From assembly GCA_002049455.2 (NCBI GenBank), contig KV918837.1:1-64000 (forward strand): DNA of 64,000 bases. Direction: 5' to 3'. Shown piece after piece: positions 51,439 to 61,894 of the stretch (its first letter is position 1; each line of letters starts with the position of its first letter). This stretch comes from Porphyra umbilicalis (Eukaryota; Rhodophyta; Bangiophyceae; Bangiales; Bangiaceae). The notes beneath the pieces are model-generated. The model was not told the origin of the DNA. It did not search any database and saw only the letters and a list, made by a program, of their open reading frames with translations. Made by a program: the position numbers and the translations under genes.

Positions 51439-51837
51439 CTACGGCTGACGCGTTGGCGTGTGAGCATTCACGACAGCGAGGACAGGTGCATATCTCCGTG
51501 TTCGTGGCTCCCGTATTGAGAGTGACTCTGAAGCATCCAGGCCCGGCGGCGACTTGACTTCTGTCCGTGGGCTCGAATCAGAATTGGGGAACCGCCGAGT
51601 GTCGTCTCTCTGACCACTGAGCAGTGCGAGGAGCTCGGTGAACGCGAGCAGCTGGGGAGCACCACATGAGAGGTGTGGCGGTGGACGTCGACGCGACGTT
51701 TGGGAAAGCGCAGCAGCCTCGACACGCGGCAGAATTTTGACTCGAGATGCCCCCCCCGATATGAGGATCAGCATCTGTGCTCCGCTGACAGTCTGCAACG
51801 TGATGAGCGCACCGCACGCCAGGTGGCAGGCAGCCAA
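51439..51837 (-). CDS. hypothetical 132-aa ORF
   Basis: Part of it looks protein-like (SGAQMLILISGGASRVKILP, LLAFTELLALLSGQRDDTRR), but no family is recognised and overlapping frames compete. Low-confidence call. Confidence 0.2.
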   Translation of the reverse strand: MAACHLACGALITLQTVSGAQMLILISGGASRVKILPRVEAAALSQTSRRRPPPHLSCGAPQLLAFTELLALLSGQRDDTRRFPNSDSSPRTEVKSPPGLDASESLSIREPRTRRYAPVLAVVNAHTPTRQP

Positions 51838-52673
51838 AGCTTCAATGGCATCACCTGCCGATGGGGCGGGAGCGTCCTTGCATCAATGATGTGCGTCAGA
51901 CTCGACCGTAGCGACTATTCATTGGATGATCGCGGCTGTCGAGGTGAACGCCGTCACAGTCGAACTTTTTATATGCGTGTTTACAGAAAGAAATCGTCAG
52001 GTGGCACTTATCGGGCCAATGAAAATGCCTCGCTGACGGCCCTCCAACAACCGGGAGGACTGCTTTGTGCCTGTTTCTGGGGTGGGTGGGCGACCCACAC
52101 TGTACCGGGGAGCGGAAATTTCGGATGGCGCCCAGCGCGTAGGAGCCATGGCAGCAGGCCCCCTGTTTGGCAGGACCTTTTGAGACACCACTCGCACGGA
52201 GCTGTGTCTGGCGAGCACATGGGTGGGGCGGCGTGCTCTGTGTGGTGGTGGTTTTGGAGGCGACGGTGCTGACGCTGCCGCCCCTGCAGAGGGCGGGGGC
52301 GCGTGCAACGTGCTCTCATGAGGGCGAACCCCGCGACCTTGACAGCCACCGGCATCCCGGGGCGCCTCGAACGGTTGCGTGACGTCTGACTCCCCGACAA
52401 GCTGGTTGCGTCGTTCAGAATCTTTTGGGGTCCAGGTTGGATGGTGCCATCCCGTCCCGATACAAACCTGTGGCTGATCTCACCGCGGACGGCCACCCCG
52501 TCGTTCCCCCCCCCCCACCCGCCCCCATCCCGACACTCTGGCACCCACCGGCAGGCCTGCTAACACACGCGCTCGCACCGTACCTGTACACCCTTCACAC
52601 CTATGCGCCCTTTCCGCATATGGTGACCCCCCCCCGGACCAGTTGTGTGGGTCGAACGCGGCCCTGAGCGGTG
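51838..52673. other. no gene recognised
   Basis: Upstream region of the decayed SANT/NAM-type gene. C-runs near 52508 and 52629. Confidence 0.35.
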
Positions 52674-55600
52674 ATGGCAACGTTTGGCGGCGGGGCGCCG
52701 CCACCTCCACCTCCCTTGCCACCGCCACCGCCTCCCCCGCCCCCACCGCCGCACCAGCCACTGTCGTCGCGTATCAGCAAGACGGAGCGGCGGCGGGGGC
52801 TGCGGTAACTTTGCACGATGTGTCGCCGCGCGAGGGAAATCGGACGAGACCACCCCCCGTGCCCGGTCACGTGCCCGTGCCCGTGGGCGGCGCGCTCTAC
52901 GTCGCGCGCGTCGAGCGCGGCGTCGCAGCCGCCGCCGTTGCAGCAGCTGCCACCGGCGCCGCCGCCCGGGCAGCCGCAGCAGCCGCTTCTGTGGCCGCCC
53001 GGTGCGCCGCCTTTGACCTACCACCCTGGCCAGCCGTACCTCTTCCCGCCATCATTTCACAACCCCGCGTACGCCAACCCTCTCCCCGTTTCCTATCCTC
53101 CCGGCGTGCCGTACGCGGTACCCTCCCCATTCCTGTGTCCCATGCCATTCTCTCCCCCGCAGCCGTCGCAACCGTTGCAAGCGGCTCTTCCCCCTCTCGA
53201 GACGCGTACGTTGCCGGAGCCCCCGGAGCTGCGGCCGCCACAGCGGCCGCTGTCTCCTCATCTGGCGCCGCCGCTGTCGCCGGCACTCGAGCGGCCGCCA
53301 TCGCCACTTCGCCGGCGGCCGCTGACGCTGACGACGCAGCGGCATCCGCCCCCCTCTCGGACGCCACCGCAGTCGCCAGCGCCCGAGCGGCCGCCATCAT
53401 CTCACGGTCGGCCGCAGACGACGACGCCCGAGCCGCCGCCATCGCCTGGCAGGCGGCCGCAGACGCCAGCGCTCGAGCGGCCGCCTTCGCATCGCGGGCG
53501 GCCGCGGACGCAAGCGCCCCAGCGGCCGCCTTCGCCTCGCGAGCTACTGCAGACGCCGGCGCTTCAGCGGCAGCCTTTGTCTCGCGGGCTGGCGCAGACG
53601 CCGGCGCCCCAGGGGCCTTCTTTTGCCTCGCGGGCGGCCGCCTTCGCCTCGCGGGCTGGCGCAGACGCCGGCGCCCCAGCGACCGTCTTCGCCTCTCGGG
53701 CTGCCGCAGACACCGGCGCCCCAGCGGCCGCATTCGCTTTGCAAGCGGCCGCAAATGCCGTCGTGGGTGCGGCCGCAGACGTCCTCGCCGACGCGGATGT
53801 TCCCGCCGACGCGGACGTCCCCGCCGACGCGGACGTGGCGCCGGCGACCGGATCCGCCGCGGCCGCTGCGGCCGCCCACGCCCGAATGGCTTCGGCCGAC
53901 GAAACACGGGCAGCGGGGACCGTGGAACATGCCTGTACTCAATCAACCTACCCTTCACACTCGGACCGCGGCGGGTCCGCCGATAGAGATTCGCGTGCCT
54001 ACGTGGCCAATCAAGCCCTACGTGCCGAACCAAGTCTTCTACACGCCGTTGCCGCTGCCGCCGTCAGAGGACAACCAAGAGAACGACGTCGTCCTGAAGG
54101 AGGAGGAAGAGCACGTCTTCCCGGACGAGGCGAGGCGGGAGCACGGGCTCCCTCGCCCGACCGGTCTCCAGGGCCGCAGTAGGTGCCTCAGCGGCCGCTT
54201 TCGCCGGCGTACGAGCGGTGGCCGCCGCAGCCATGGCGGCCGCCACTGGCGCGGTGGTGAAAGGCGATTCGTCGACGGCCGCCACACCGACGGTGACGCC
54301 AGCGCAGGCGGCCGCAGAGGGTGCCGCGCGTGCTCTCGCGGCGCCCGTGGTGTCAAGCCCGCCGCCACCGGTGCCAGCTGCCGACAGACGGGCTTCGAGG
54401 TCTGTTGCGGCGGCGTCACCGGTGGCCAAGAAGAAGGCGGGGCGCGGCGTCGCGTGGTCGGAAGCAGAGCGCTTGGCCTCTGCAAGGGCTTGCTCAGGAC
54501 GACGGTGGTCCCGGTCCGCAGGACGAACCAGACGAACACGACCTTCTCGAACGCGATGGTGGACAACAGCCGGGACGCCATGATCGAGGCGCGTCTGCAT
54601 CCGTCGCGAGGCGGCGGCCATCAAGTGTTACTACTTGCACTGCTGGCGCCTTCTTCGCGCCAACCCCAAGTTTAGCATCGATGCTGCTATGGAATACCTC
54701 AAATTGACGGACTACAGCGTTTACGGTGACGCAAGTAAGGACTAGGACGAGTCGGACGATGACGAAGCGTCCACGACGCCGAAAAAGCGCCGTGCCACCG
54801 GCGCATTGGAGTGACCGATGGGGACAAAGGCCGCTAAGGCGACCTTACGCTCCGACGTCTCCCTCGAGCGCGAGTCGGCGGCGCACACAGCCGCGCTGAA
54901 CTCTTTGGCCAAGTACTCGGCTGAGAGCAACGACCTGGCGAAGCGTAAGCACGCTGTGGAGTTTTGGTCGATGACACACGTGCGCGACACGCCACAAGGT
55001 AAGGCCTACTGGGAGAGGCAGCTGGACGCGCGCCTGGCCGAAGATGTAGGGCTCGTGGCCATCCCCCCGACGTCTGCTCGGGATGGCGGCGCGGCACACG
55101 CGGCGCCCTTGGTGACAGGAGCAGCGTCCTCGACGGCCTCATCGACGTCTATAGCGGCCGTCGCGGCCGCTGAGGTGGCCGAGACGGCCGCACTGGCGCC
55201 AGCGGCCGTCTCAGCTCAGTCTACGCTGGCGTGCGCCGCCGCCACGGCGTCCGGTACCATCGCGTCGAGCGCCTGGACGCCGGCGACACTGGGGGCGCAC
55301 CCCGAACACGTCAACGACTCGGCGAAGGCCGTCGCGGCGCGAGCAGCTACCTCTGCGGAGCCCGCTGCGCGCCGTCGCCCTGGTGCGCACGAGGCCTGTG
55401 CCGACGTCGACACGCAGCGGCGCCGAGCCGCGTCGGTTGCCGACGCTGCGGCCATGGAACGAGTTGACGCAGCAGAGTACCTGGCGCACGCCGAGGCGCA
55501 GCGCTTTCACCCGGAAAGGCGCGTGGCGCTCGTGCGCCAGCAGGCGGCGGCGGACGCAGCCAAGGCGGCAACCGCCAAAGCGGCCGCCTCCCACGCGGCT

Positions 55601-56569
55601 ACAGACGCTGCCGAGGCGGCGGCCGCCAATGCGGCCGCCACTCAGGCGGCCGCAGATGCTGCCGAGGCAGCGGCCGCCACGGCGGCCGCCACTCGGGCGG
55701 CGGCGGACGACGCCAAGGCGCCGGCCGCCACGGCGGCCGCCACCCAGATGTCCGCGGCCGCCGACGGTGGCTGACGTGCTGCTTTGGCACCGGCCGCCGC
55801 GAATGTCGACGACGTCCTCGACGTTGTCGATCTTCTAGACGACGAGGAGCTCGTGGGTAACACGCTGGTCGAACGCGTCGTCGGGCCCGGCGTTCACGGC
55901 GGTGTGCCCAACGGCCTGCAGCGTGGCCGCCTCAACGGTGGACGTGACGGGGGCGGCCGCAAGGACGGCCCCCGCGCGGGATAAAGCAGTCGTGAGGATG
56001 ACAACGACACGCCTTGCAGCCCGCCGCCGCCGCGGTCGTCTGCACGGCGTTCCGCGCGGGCGTGTGCTGCGATAAGGACCAAGCGGGCGGCCTGTGAGGA
56101 GGAGAGGCGAACGACGTCTCTGTTTAAGATCATAGACGCCGCCCTCAAGAGAGCAGCCGCTGCTGCCCACGGCGCCGCGACCTCTCCTGCGTCCGCGCCG
56201 CCGGTCGCGTCACCTGCGGGCACCGCGGGCGACGGCCACACGTCCACTGCGACAGCGAGAGCGTCCACCATGGCCACCGCGCCCGCGGCGCTGCCGACCG
56301 CGGCACGTACTGTGGTGGACGGTGCCCGCAACTGGGACGCGGACCTCGAGACCGCGGACCAAGAGTTGTACGACGCTGAGGCCGCGGGCGAGGAGGATCA
56401 GGAAGAGAACCGCGAGGATGACACGCTCTACCTCGGTACGCCGCCGCCGTCCCCCCCCCGCCCTCAGAGCTTCCGCGCCTGTGTGACTGGCCGCCGCCCT
56501 CCCCTGCCCCCCCGAGGGGCCGCGCGCTCCTGCTCGAGCTCTGAAGAGAGCGTGGAAGTGCGCTTTTGA
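52674..56569 (+). pseudogene. decayed SANT/Myb plus NAM-associated-type gene
   Basis: ATG 52674 opens MATFGGGAPPPPPP, then a long Pro-rich region (VSYPPGVPYAVPSPF, then 15-residue PQTPALERPPSHRGR-type repeats). A SANT-like block is spread over frames: GRGVAWSEAERLASARA, DEPDEHDLLERDGG, AIKCYYLHCWRLLRANPKF. Next come an acidic linker with a PKKRR nuclear-localisation-like motif, and PMGTKAAKATLRS, which resembles the RPxGxKxAK motif of NAM-associated (PF14303-like) proteins. One frame then holds for nearly 2 kb through Ala-rich repeats to an acidic tail (ADLETADQELYDAEAAGEED) ending at 56569. Lesions: TAA 52806-52808, TAG 54743-54745, TGA 54812-54814, TGA 55772-55774, TAA 55982-55984, and frame changes near 53620, 54190, 54490 and 54610. 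SANT/NAM proteins are often partners of PIF/Harbinger transposases; a host gene is equally possible. Confidence 0.6.
53390..53770 (+). repeat. 45-bp tandem repeat, about 8 units
   Basis: Imperfect 45-bp units around GCGGCCGCCTTCGCCTCGCG encode 15-residue Pro-rich repeats. The reading frame changes within this array near 53620, so repeat slippage may have caused the shift. Confidence 0.75.
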
Positions 56570-56792
56570 CGAGGTCACGGACACGGTCAGGGTTGCTGTT
56601 TGTTTTGCGGCATCATTCTTCTCGTGCCTTGCGCTGTTGTGTGTCTCTTTGCATGTATGGTTGTGCTTGCGTTTATGCGTGCGCTCCTGTTTGACTCGTT
56701 TGCCTTTCTCTATGTGTGTGTTTGCGTGTCTTCTCGTCGTGAGTCCAGGGTAGGGTAGCATAGCATGTACTGAGCCGGAAAGGTTTTTTTTT

Positions 56793-56808
56793 CCTACCGT
56801 ACGGTAGG
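56793..56808. repeat. 16-bp perfect palindrome between T runs
   Basis: CCTACCGTACGGTAGG is self-complementary and flanked on both sides by GG/T8-9/CC-type T runs. It could act as a bidirectional terminator-like or protein-binding site; function unknown. Confidence 0.85.
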
Positions 56809-57243
56809 TTTTTTTTCCTCGACATGGGCGTCCGTCGCCGTGATTGCCGCATCGGAGCAATCGCCGTCTTGTTCGTCTTTTCGCCCCGACCCCTGCTCTG
56901 CGGTGCACAGCAGTGCCATGCGACTGCCGGCCATGGCGTGCATGAGAGACTTTGTTAGCGTGGCGCATGCACATGCAAGCAGCGCAAGAGGAAAGCAAAT
57001 ATACTGGGAGCACGTCATCGCACACAGCGCAGGTGTGAATCCGCACCTGTCCGTCGCCCGCCACAACGCAATCTTATTCCGAATGACAGCCCGAAAAGCA
57101 CGATACGCCGACTTCGAAGCCATGAAATTGACACATTTTGTACTTACATCCAGCTTCTCGATAATGAGATTGTACAAAGTTTTCTCGTGACGCACCCCGA
57201 ATGCAAGCCGACTTGCTCGGGCTGCTAAGACGTCACGGGCCAA
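56794..57243 (-). CDS. hypothetical 149-aa ORF
   Basis: Part reads plausibly (TLYNLIIEKLDVSTKCVNFM, KSAYRAFRAVIRNKIALWRA), but a 116-codon plus frame overlaps it (56840-57190) and no domain is recognised. Uncertain. Confidence 0.22.
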   Translation of the reverse strand: MARDVLAARASRLAFGVRHEKTLYNLIIEKLDVSTKCVNFMASKSAYRAFRAVIRNKIALWRATDRCGFTPALCAMTCSQYICFPLALLACACATLTKSLMHAMAGSRMALLCTAEQGSGRKDEQDGDCSDAAITATDAHVEEKKPTVR

Positions 57244-57329
57244 CTCATCCCTCGAGCCTCGCCAAGCGAGTTACACCCCCACCCCCTACACAATCTTGCG
57301 ACTCCAGCGCCTTCGCGTGTGCGCTCTCA

Positions 57330-58640
57330 ATGCCAACGATGGCGCACTACCGCCCCCCTCAAGCCATAGATGACGAGGCCGCCCCGTCCGCGGCCGCCCC
57401 GTCGGCGGTCGCCGCGGCGCCGGCCGCCTCTTCGGCGGCCGCCGCCGCGGTGGCCGGCACCGCGCCGGCCGCCTCGACGGCGGCCGCCGCGCCACCGGCC
57501 GCCTTGTCGGCGGCCGCCGCCGCGCCGGCCGCCGCTGCGCCGGCCGCCTCGTCGACGGCCACCGCCGCCCCCACCGCCGCCGCGCCGGCCGCCCCGTCGG
57601 CGGCCGGCGCCGCGCCCGCCACCGCCGCGCCGGCCGCCTCGTCGGCGGCCGCCGCGCCACTGGCCGCCGTGGCGTCGGCCGCCTTATCGGCGGCCGTCCC
57701 GTCGGCGGTCGCCGCAGCGCCGGCCGCCTCGTCGGTGGCCGCCGCGCCGCCGGCCGCCTTATCGGCGGCCGCCGTTGCGCCGGCCGCCGCGGCGCCGGCC
57801 GCCTTATCGGCGGCTGTCGTTGCGCCGGAGACCCCGTCGGCGGCCGCCACGTCGTCGGCCGGCCCATCGGTGCCGACCGACGTCATGGCCGCCGACGCTG
57901 CCACCCAATCTGCGGCCACCCCGTCGGCGGCCACCCCGTCGGTGGCCACCCCGCCGGCGGCCACCCCGCCGGCGGCCGCCGTCGAGCCTGAGATTCAGTT
58001 GGCGACCGCCACGTCGGCGGCGACCTCGTCGGCGGCCGCCGCGTGGGCGGCCGGCATGTCGATGTCGACCGAAGCGATGGCCGCCGACGGTACCACCTCG
58101 TCGGCGGCCATCCCATGGGCGGCCGCCAATCGGGCGGCCGCCGCCGCGCCGGCCGCCTCTTCCGTACGCACGGACTCAACGGATTCAAAGGACTCTGAGC
58201 CCGCGGAGGCCTCGAGCTCTGAGCTCAAGGGCGAGGGCGCGAGGGTGGCCGCCGCAGACCCCGGGGCGGCCTCCTCGTCGTCCTGTGACGTGCCGCCTGC
58301 CGGCCGAAATATCCAGTCTGGCCAGGCTGTCACGTGCACATGTGCCGGCGGCAGCAATGACTGGGCGTGCCGACATTGTCAAAAAGCGCCGTTCAGGCCA
58401 CCGCAAGCATCTACTCGTGCCCTCATTTCCCTCATGTGGCCACAAGCGGCCCCAAGTATGGTACCGCAGCCTACGCCTTCCGGCCAGAAGTATGCTGGGG
58501 CGGCCGAGGATGGACACGCGGAAATCTGCTTTGGGGCCTTGTTTCTACTTCCTGATGCCTCGGGTCTCGCCATGGCGGGTGTGGGATCCATGCAGGGATC
58601 TCGCATGGCTCGAAATGAAGGCCCTCAGTGGAGTGCATAG
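57330..58640 (+). CDS. Ala/Pro-rich protein with C-terminal Cys cluster (436 aa)
   Basis: The start is taken at ATG 57330 (MPTMAHYRPPQAIDDEAAPS). 57339 is an alternative, and the open frame further upstream looks non-coding. About 290 residues of degenerate AAPAA(S/L)SAA repeats follow, interrupted by TDVMAADAATQS-type segments. Then come a Ser/acidic stretch (RTDSTDSKDSEPAEASSSEL) and a Cys cluster CTCAGGSNDWACRHC, possibly one metal site. The end is non-repetitive. The opposite strand is also open through the repeats, but only the plus frame has a varied C-terminus. Function unknown. Confidence 0.5.
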   Translation: MPTMAHYRPPQAIDDEAAPSAAAPSAVAAAPAASSAAAAAVAGTAPAASTAAAAPPAALSAAAAAPAAAAPAASSTATAAPTAAAPAAPSAAGAAPATAAPAASSAAAAPLAAVASAALSAAVPSAVAAAPAASSVAAAPPAALSAAAVAPAAAAPAALSAAVVAPETPSAAATSSAGPSVPTDVMAADAATQSAATPSAATPSVATPPAATPPAAAVEPEIQLATATSAATSSAAAAWAAGMSMSTEAMAADGTTSSAAIPWAAANRAAAAAPAASSVRTDSTDSKDSEPAEASSSELKGEGARVAAADPGAASSSSCDVPPAGRNIQSGQAVTCTCAGGSNDWACRHCQKAPFRPPQASTRALISLMWPQAAPSMVPQPTPSGQKYAGAAEDGHAEICFGALFLLPDASGLAMAGVGSMQGSRMARNEGPQWSA

Positions 58641-59043
58641 CATGCTTGATCGTCGTGCTTCCTGGACTCATGTGGTGATTCCCCTGGCTTCTAACCGTTT
58701 CCATAAAGGGTAACTTGAGCGGGGGAAGCACAGCATGAGGTTGGGAAGCGGTGCAATCGCGCACCCTCCATTGGCCTACAAAGCGCACCTGATTACGAGA
58801 TCCGAGCATAGGGTCGACCTTTGACCCATGCTTGGTCCCTATTCTGCCAGCTGTCCCCTTCATGGTAATTGCAGATGCGGCTTGATGTTGATCGTCTCGA
58901 TTTCATCATGTATCCGGTTACTATGCAAAAAGCCGACCGCGTCATCGTTCCGATCAAGCTTGCTAATGTGGAGACTTACTCCTAGTCTGGAACGGACTTA
59001 GAGTCGCGTTTCCCCTACAGCCAAGTCCGATTTCCTCGCAAGG
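58641..59043. other. no gene recognised
   Basis: Spacer up to the abrupt start of the duplicated segment. Confidence 0.35.
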
Positions 59044-60708
59044 GTAACTGGCCTATTGCACGCCTCCACGGGAAGACATGGAATATCAACTCTTTCTCTG
59101 ATGCGACTTCTCTGCACCCAGTCGATCGCACTCCACGGCACCGCCGGCCCCCCCGCTTTAAAGAAGACGCGAAGCGCAATGGGCACCTCGGAGCCTGCAA
59201 CCCCAAAATGCCGAGGCAAGGCAAGTGTCACAGAGAAGCAAAAACCACCAGACACGCCGGGACTGCTGACGCCCGACCGCCCGCCGCCCGACGCGACTCG
59301 TGCCGTGCCCCGCGCCGCCGCCGCCGCCGCGCGGCGGTGCCAGCGGCCGCCACAATGGCGGTGACGGCGGCAGCGACGGCGGCGGCTCCGCCGCGGATGC
59401 AGCGACATTCATGGTGCAGGGGGGGGGGGGGGGCGGGATTGAGCGCCGGGCGAGTAGGGGGTGCAGAGGGCACCACCGCCACACACGGCGACGCGACGCC
59501 TGAGGGCGAGCGGCCACCGGGCGTCGCGTCACTTGACGACGAGCGCGGCACCACCGCTGCACAGGTTACTGCAGGTGCGGTGCGAGTTTTTGACGCCACC
59601 CCCCCCGTGGCGCGGCCGTGGCCGCCCAGCGACGCCCAGGGGAGACACGTTGTGCGCTGTGCCGGCGGCGGCGTCGGCGGCGGCACCCCAGGCCGCACGG
59701 TCGCCGGCCAGTGACCACCAACCGGCGGCCGCGGCCGCGGCGGCACCAGCCCCGGACGGCAGGTTTCCCGCGTCGTCACCCGCATGCCCGTGCCATCCGA
59801 CGCGCCGCCGCCGGGCAGAAACGCCGCTGTCGCCACGGATACACACGGGCGGGCGCCCCCCCCACCCCCCCGCCCCCCCCCCAAGTGACCGCCCGCCGCG
59901 GCTCCGCGCGCCGCCCTGGTATTGGCGGCGGTGTCGCCCGCGGGCGGGTGCCTCGTGCCCGTCGCAGTCGTCAGCCACAGCGGCGGGTGTGGCCGACAGC
60001 GGCCGCGTCGCCCCCGTCCGCCCCGACTCGCAGTGGTCGCAACGGCGGCCACGACCCGCTGTGGTGCGCGCGTCCGTGACGAGCGCGCGGCCACCACCAG
60101 TGGTGGCACTCCCGCACTGCGCGGAGGCACGGTCAGTGCAGCCTCATGGCGGCGCGACGCGGCCGTGGCCGGCCGCCACGCCCCGCCCTGCGCACCCTGT
60201 CTGTGTGTCACCCGACGCCGACCCGCGCGTGCGGCGGCGGCCGTGGCGGCCATCTCCCTGACCGTGACTCCACCGTCCCCAATACATTTTTTGCTCGTCT
60301 GCCTCTAGTGACTAGTACCCCGTAGGCGGTGCCCCACGGGGCCCCCTGCACAGCTCCACTCAGTACTCCGACGCGGCGCTTTCCCACGCATCGCCGCAGC
60401 AGCACACAAGGCGTTCCACGACTACCGCCGAGTGGTCGCGTCCGTACGGCGAGCGAATGACACGGCCGGTACGTTCGCTTCGAAGCAAACGAACAAGTCT
60501 GACCTTCTGAGATTCTACAGGAGCATTGTAATGGATTTCTTGAACACGTGTCAATTCCACGAGTACACTAAAACCGCGCGGAAATCAAACTGAAGCCTGC
60601 CCTAGGTAATCAAAGAAAAAAATCGTCCCATAGCATGGGGACCTGGCCACCATGGACGCCCCGGGAGAGCCGCTGTTCGTTTGGCAAGGCGGCCCTGGTG
60701 GAGTTGCT
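59044..60708. repeat. large duplication, copy 2 (partner 15157-16750)
   Basis: Near-identical to the left copy, with about 72 extra bp at 59420-59500 including a long G run. The breakpoint at 60708 (GGAGTTGCT) is where the left copy joins directly to RBR coding sequence. Confidence 0.93.
59228..60253 (-). CDS. hypothetical Ala/Arg/Pro-rich ORF, second copy
   Basis: 341 codons, the counterpart of 15341-16294 with a 24-codon in-frame insertion. Same caveats: low complexity and no domain. Confidence 0.25.
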   Translation of the reverse strand: MAATAAAARAGRRRVTHRQGAQGGAWRPATAASRRHEAALTVPPRSAGVPPLVVAARSSRTRAPQRVVAAVATTASRGGRGRRGRCRPHPPLWLTTATGTRHPPAGDTAANTRAARGAAAGGHLGGGRGGGGGARPCVSVATAAFLPGGGASDGTGMRVTTRETCRPGLVPPRPRPPVGGHWPATVRPGVPPPTPPPAQRTTCLPWASLGGHGRATGGVASKTRTAPAVTCAAVVPRSSSSDATPGGRSPSGVASPCVAVVPSAPPTRPALNPAPPPPLHHECRCIRGGAAAVAAAVTAIVAAAGTAARRRRRRGARHESRRAAGGRASAVPACLVVFASL

Positions 60709-61394
60709 GTAGCAGCGAGCAACAGCGTCGCTGTGCGGCCGCTACGTCAAAGCACGGGCGGCAGCGCCACCAAATTGATCATCCCATCCCGGGCACCCAG
60801 GCGCCATGTCCGACCCCGTGGAGAGCGCAACATGCGGGAGGTAATGCTGGACCTGTAGGCCGTCTCGGGCAAGGCGCTGCCGCGCTTCGCCCAGTCAGTG
60901 GGCTGGGCACAGGGCGCTCACACTCTGACCCGCAGCCCGCCTCGATGCATCCCAGTGCCTGGCGGCGGGTACTTTGCGCCAGTGCCTCGTGCGTGGACGT
61001 GACCCCCGGTCTTGTTGTCGAAATCGCCGGGTCATTGTTGCAGGACGAGTGGTGCTGCTGCTACTGTAATGTCCGAGGCGTGGCAAACAAACCTCTCTCG
61101 GTGCGATGAACGCAGGGAGCAGTTTGTGTGCCCTGGTGGCCGGGCCACACCATTATGGTGGCCGCGGATCCCACTGGACGCTGCTGCGTGTTGTATCGGG
61201 TCTGATGCTGCTGCATGAAGGATCCGGTCTGACGTTGCTGCGCCGTCTCTGCCAGCAATGTCGACGAGTCGTGCGTTGGCACTGGCTGTGTGAAGACGAT
61301 GCCGTCCTCTGCATACGGCACCGCTCGCGGCCGACGGTGGTAGGAACAGAGAAACACGAGGAAGGGACCCGGCAGCCGGGCAGAGGAGTGGAGA
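60709..61394. other. segment absent from the left copy; no gene recognised
   Basis: First part of the ~2-kb stretch that only this copy has. Short frames without domain. Lies 3' of the RBR paralogue on the minus strand and may be its downstream flank. Confidence 0.4.
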
Positions 61395-61404
61395 AATGCG
61401 GGGT

Positions 61405-61576
61405 GGCCACCCCAAAAAATATAATAAATATGATGACCACCCCAATAAATAGTTAAATAGGCGGGTGTGACCACCCCAATAAATAGAATGTACACGCAAT
61501 GGCCACCCCAATAAATAAAATGTACACGAGATGGTCACCCCAATCCATGGAACTGGGATGGCCCCCTCAATAAATA
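61405..61576 (+). repeat. ~32-bp repeat with CCACCCCAATAAATA, 6 units
   Basis: The motif starts at 61405, 61435, 61469, 61501, 61533 and 61560. Six AATAAA hexamers occur on the plus strand in 155 bp. An A14 run follows at about 61617-61630. Confidence 0.85.
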
Positions 61577-61894
61577 GAAAACAACAACACAAGAGACAGA
61601 CACAAGAGTCAGAGCGAAAAAAAAAAAAAACAAGACGCGCCGCGCCCCTCACGAAGGCGGGGCCACGCACGGCCGACGCGCGGCCGCGCGGCACCCCCCC
61701 GCCGCGTCCCCACCGCGCCCACCTCCGGCGGTCCCCGCGCCGGGCCACCCCCCCCCCCGCCGCCGCTCCCGCGCCCGCGGCGCGCAGCGGCGGCGGTCCC
61801 CCCCCCCCCGCCCACAACCCCCGCGCGCGGTCCACCCCCCCCCCCCCGCCCGCGCGCGCACCCCCCCCCCTCCGGCGAACCGCCGGGCGACTCC

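Noticed and set aside
56210-57064. 285-codon minus frame
   Set aside because: Overlaps the acidic C-terminus of the SANT/NAM-type relic on the plus strand, which has better coding character; the minus translation is a shadow.
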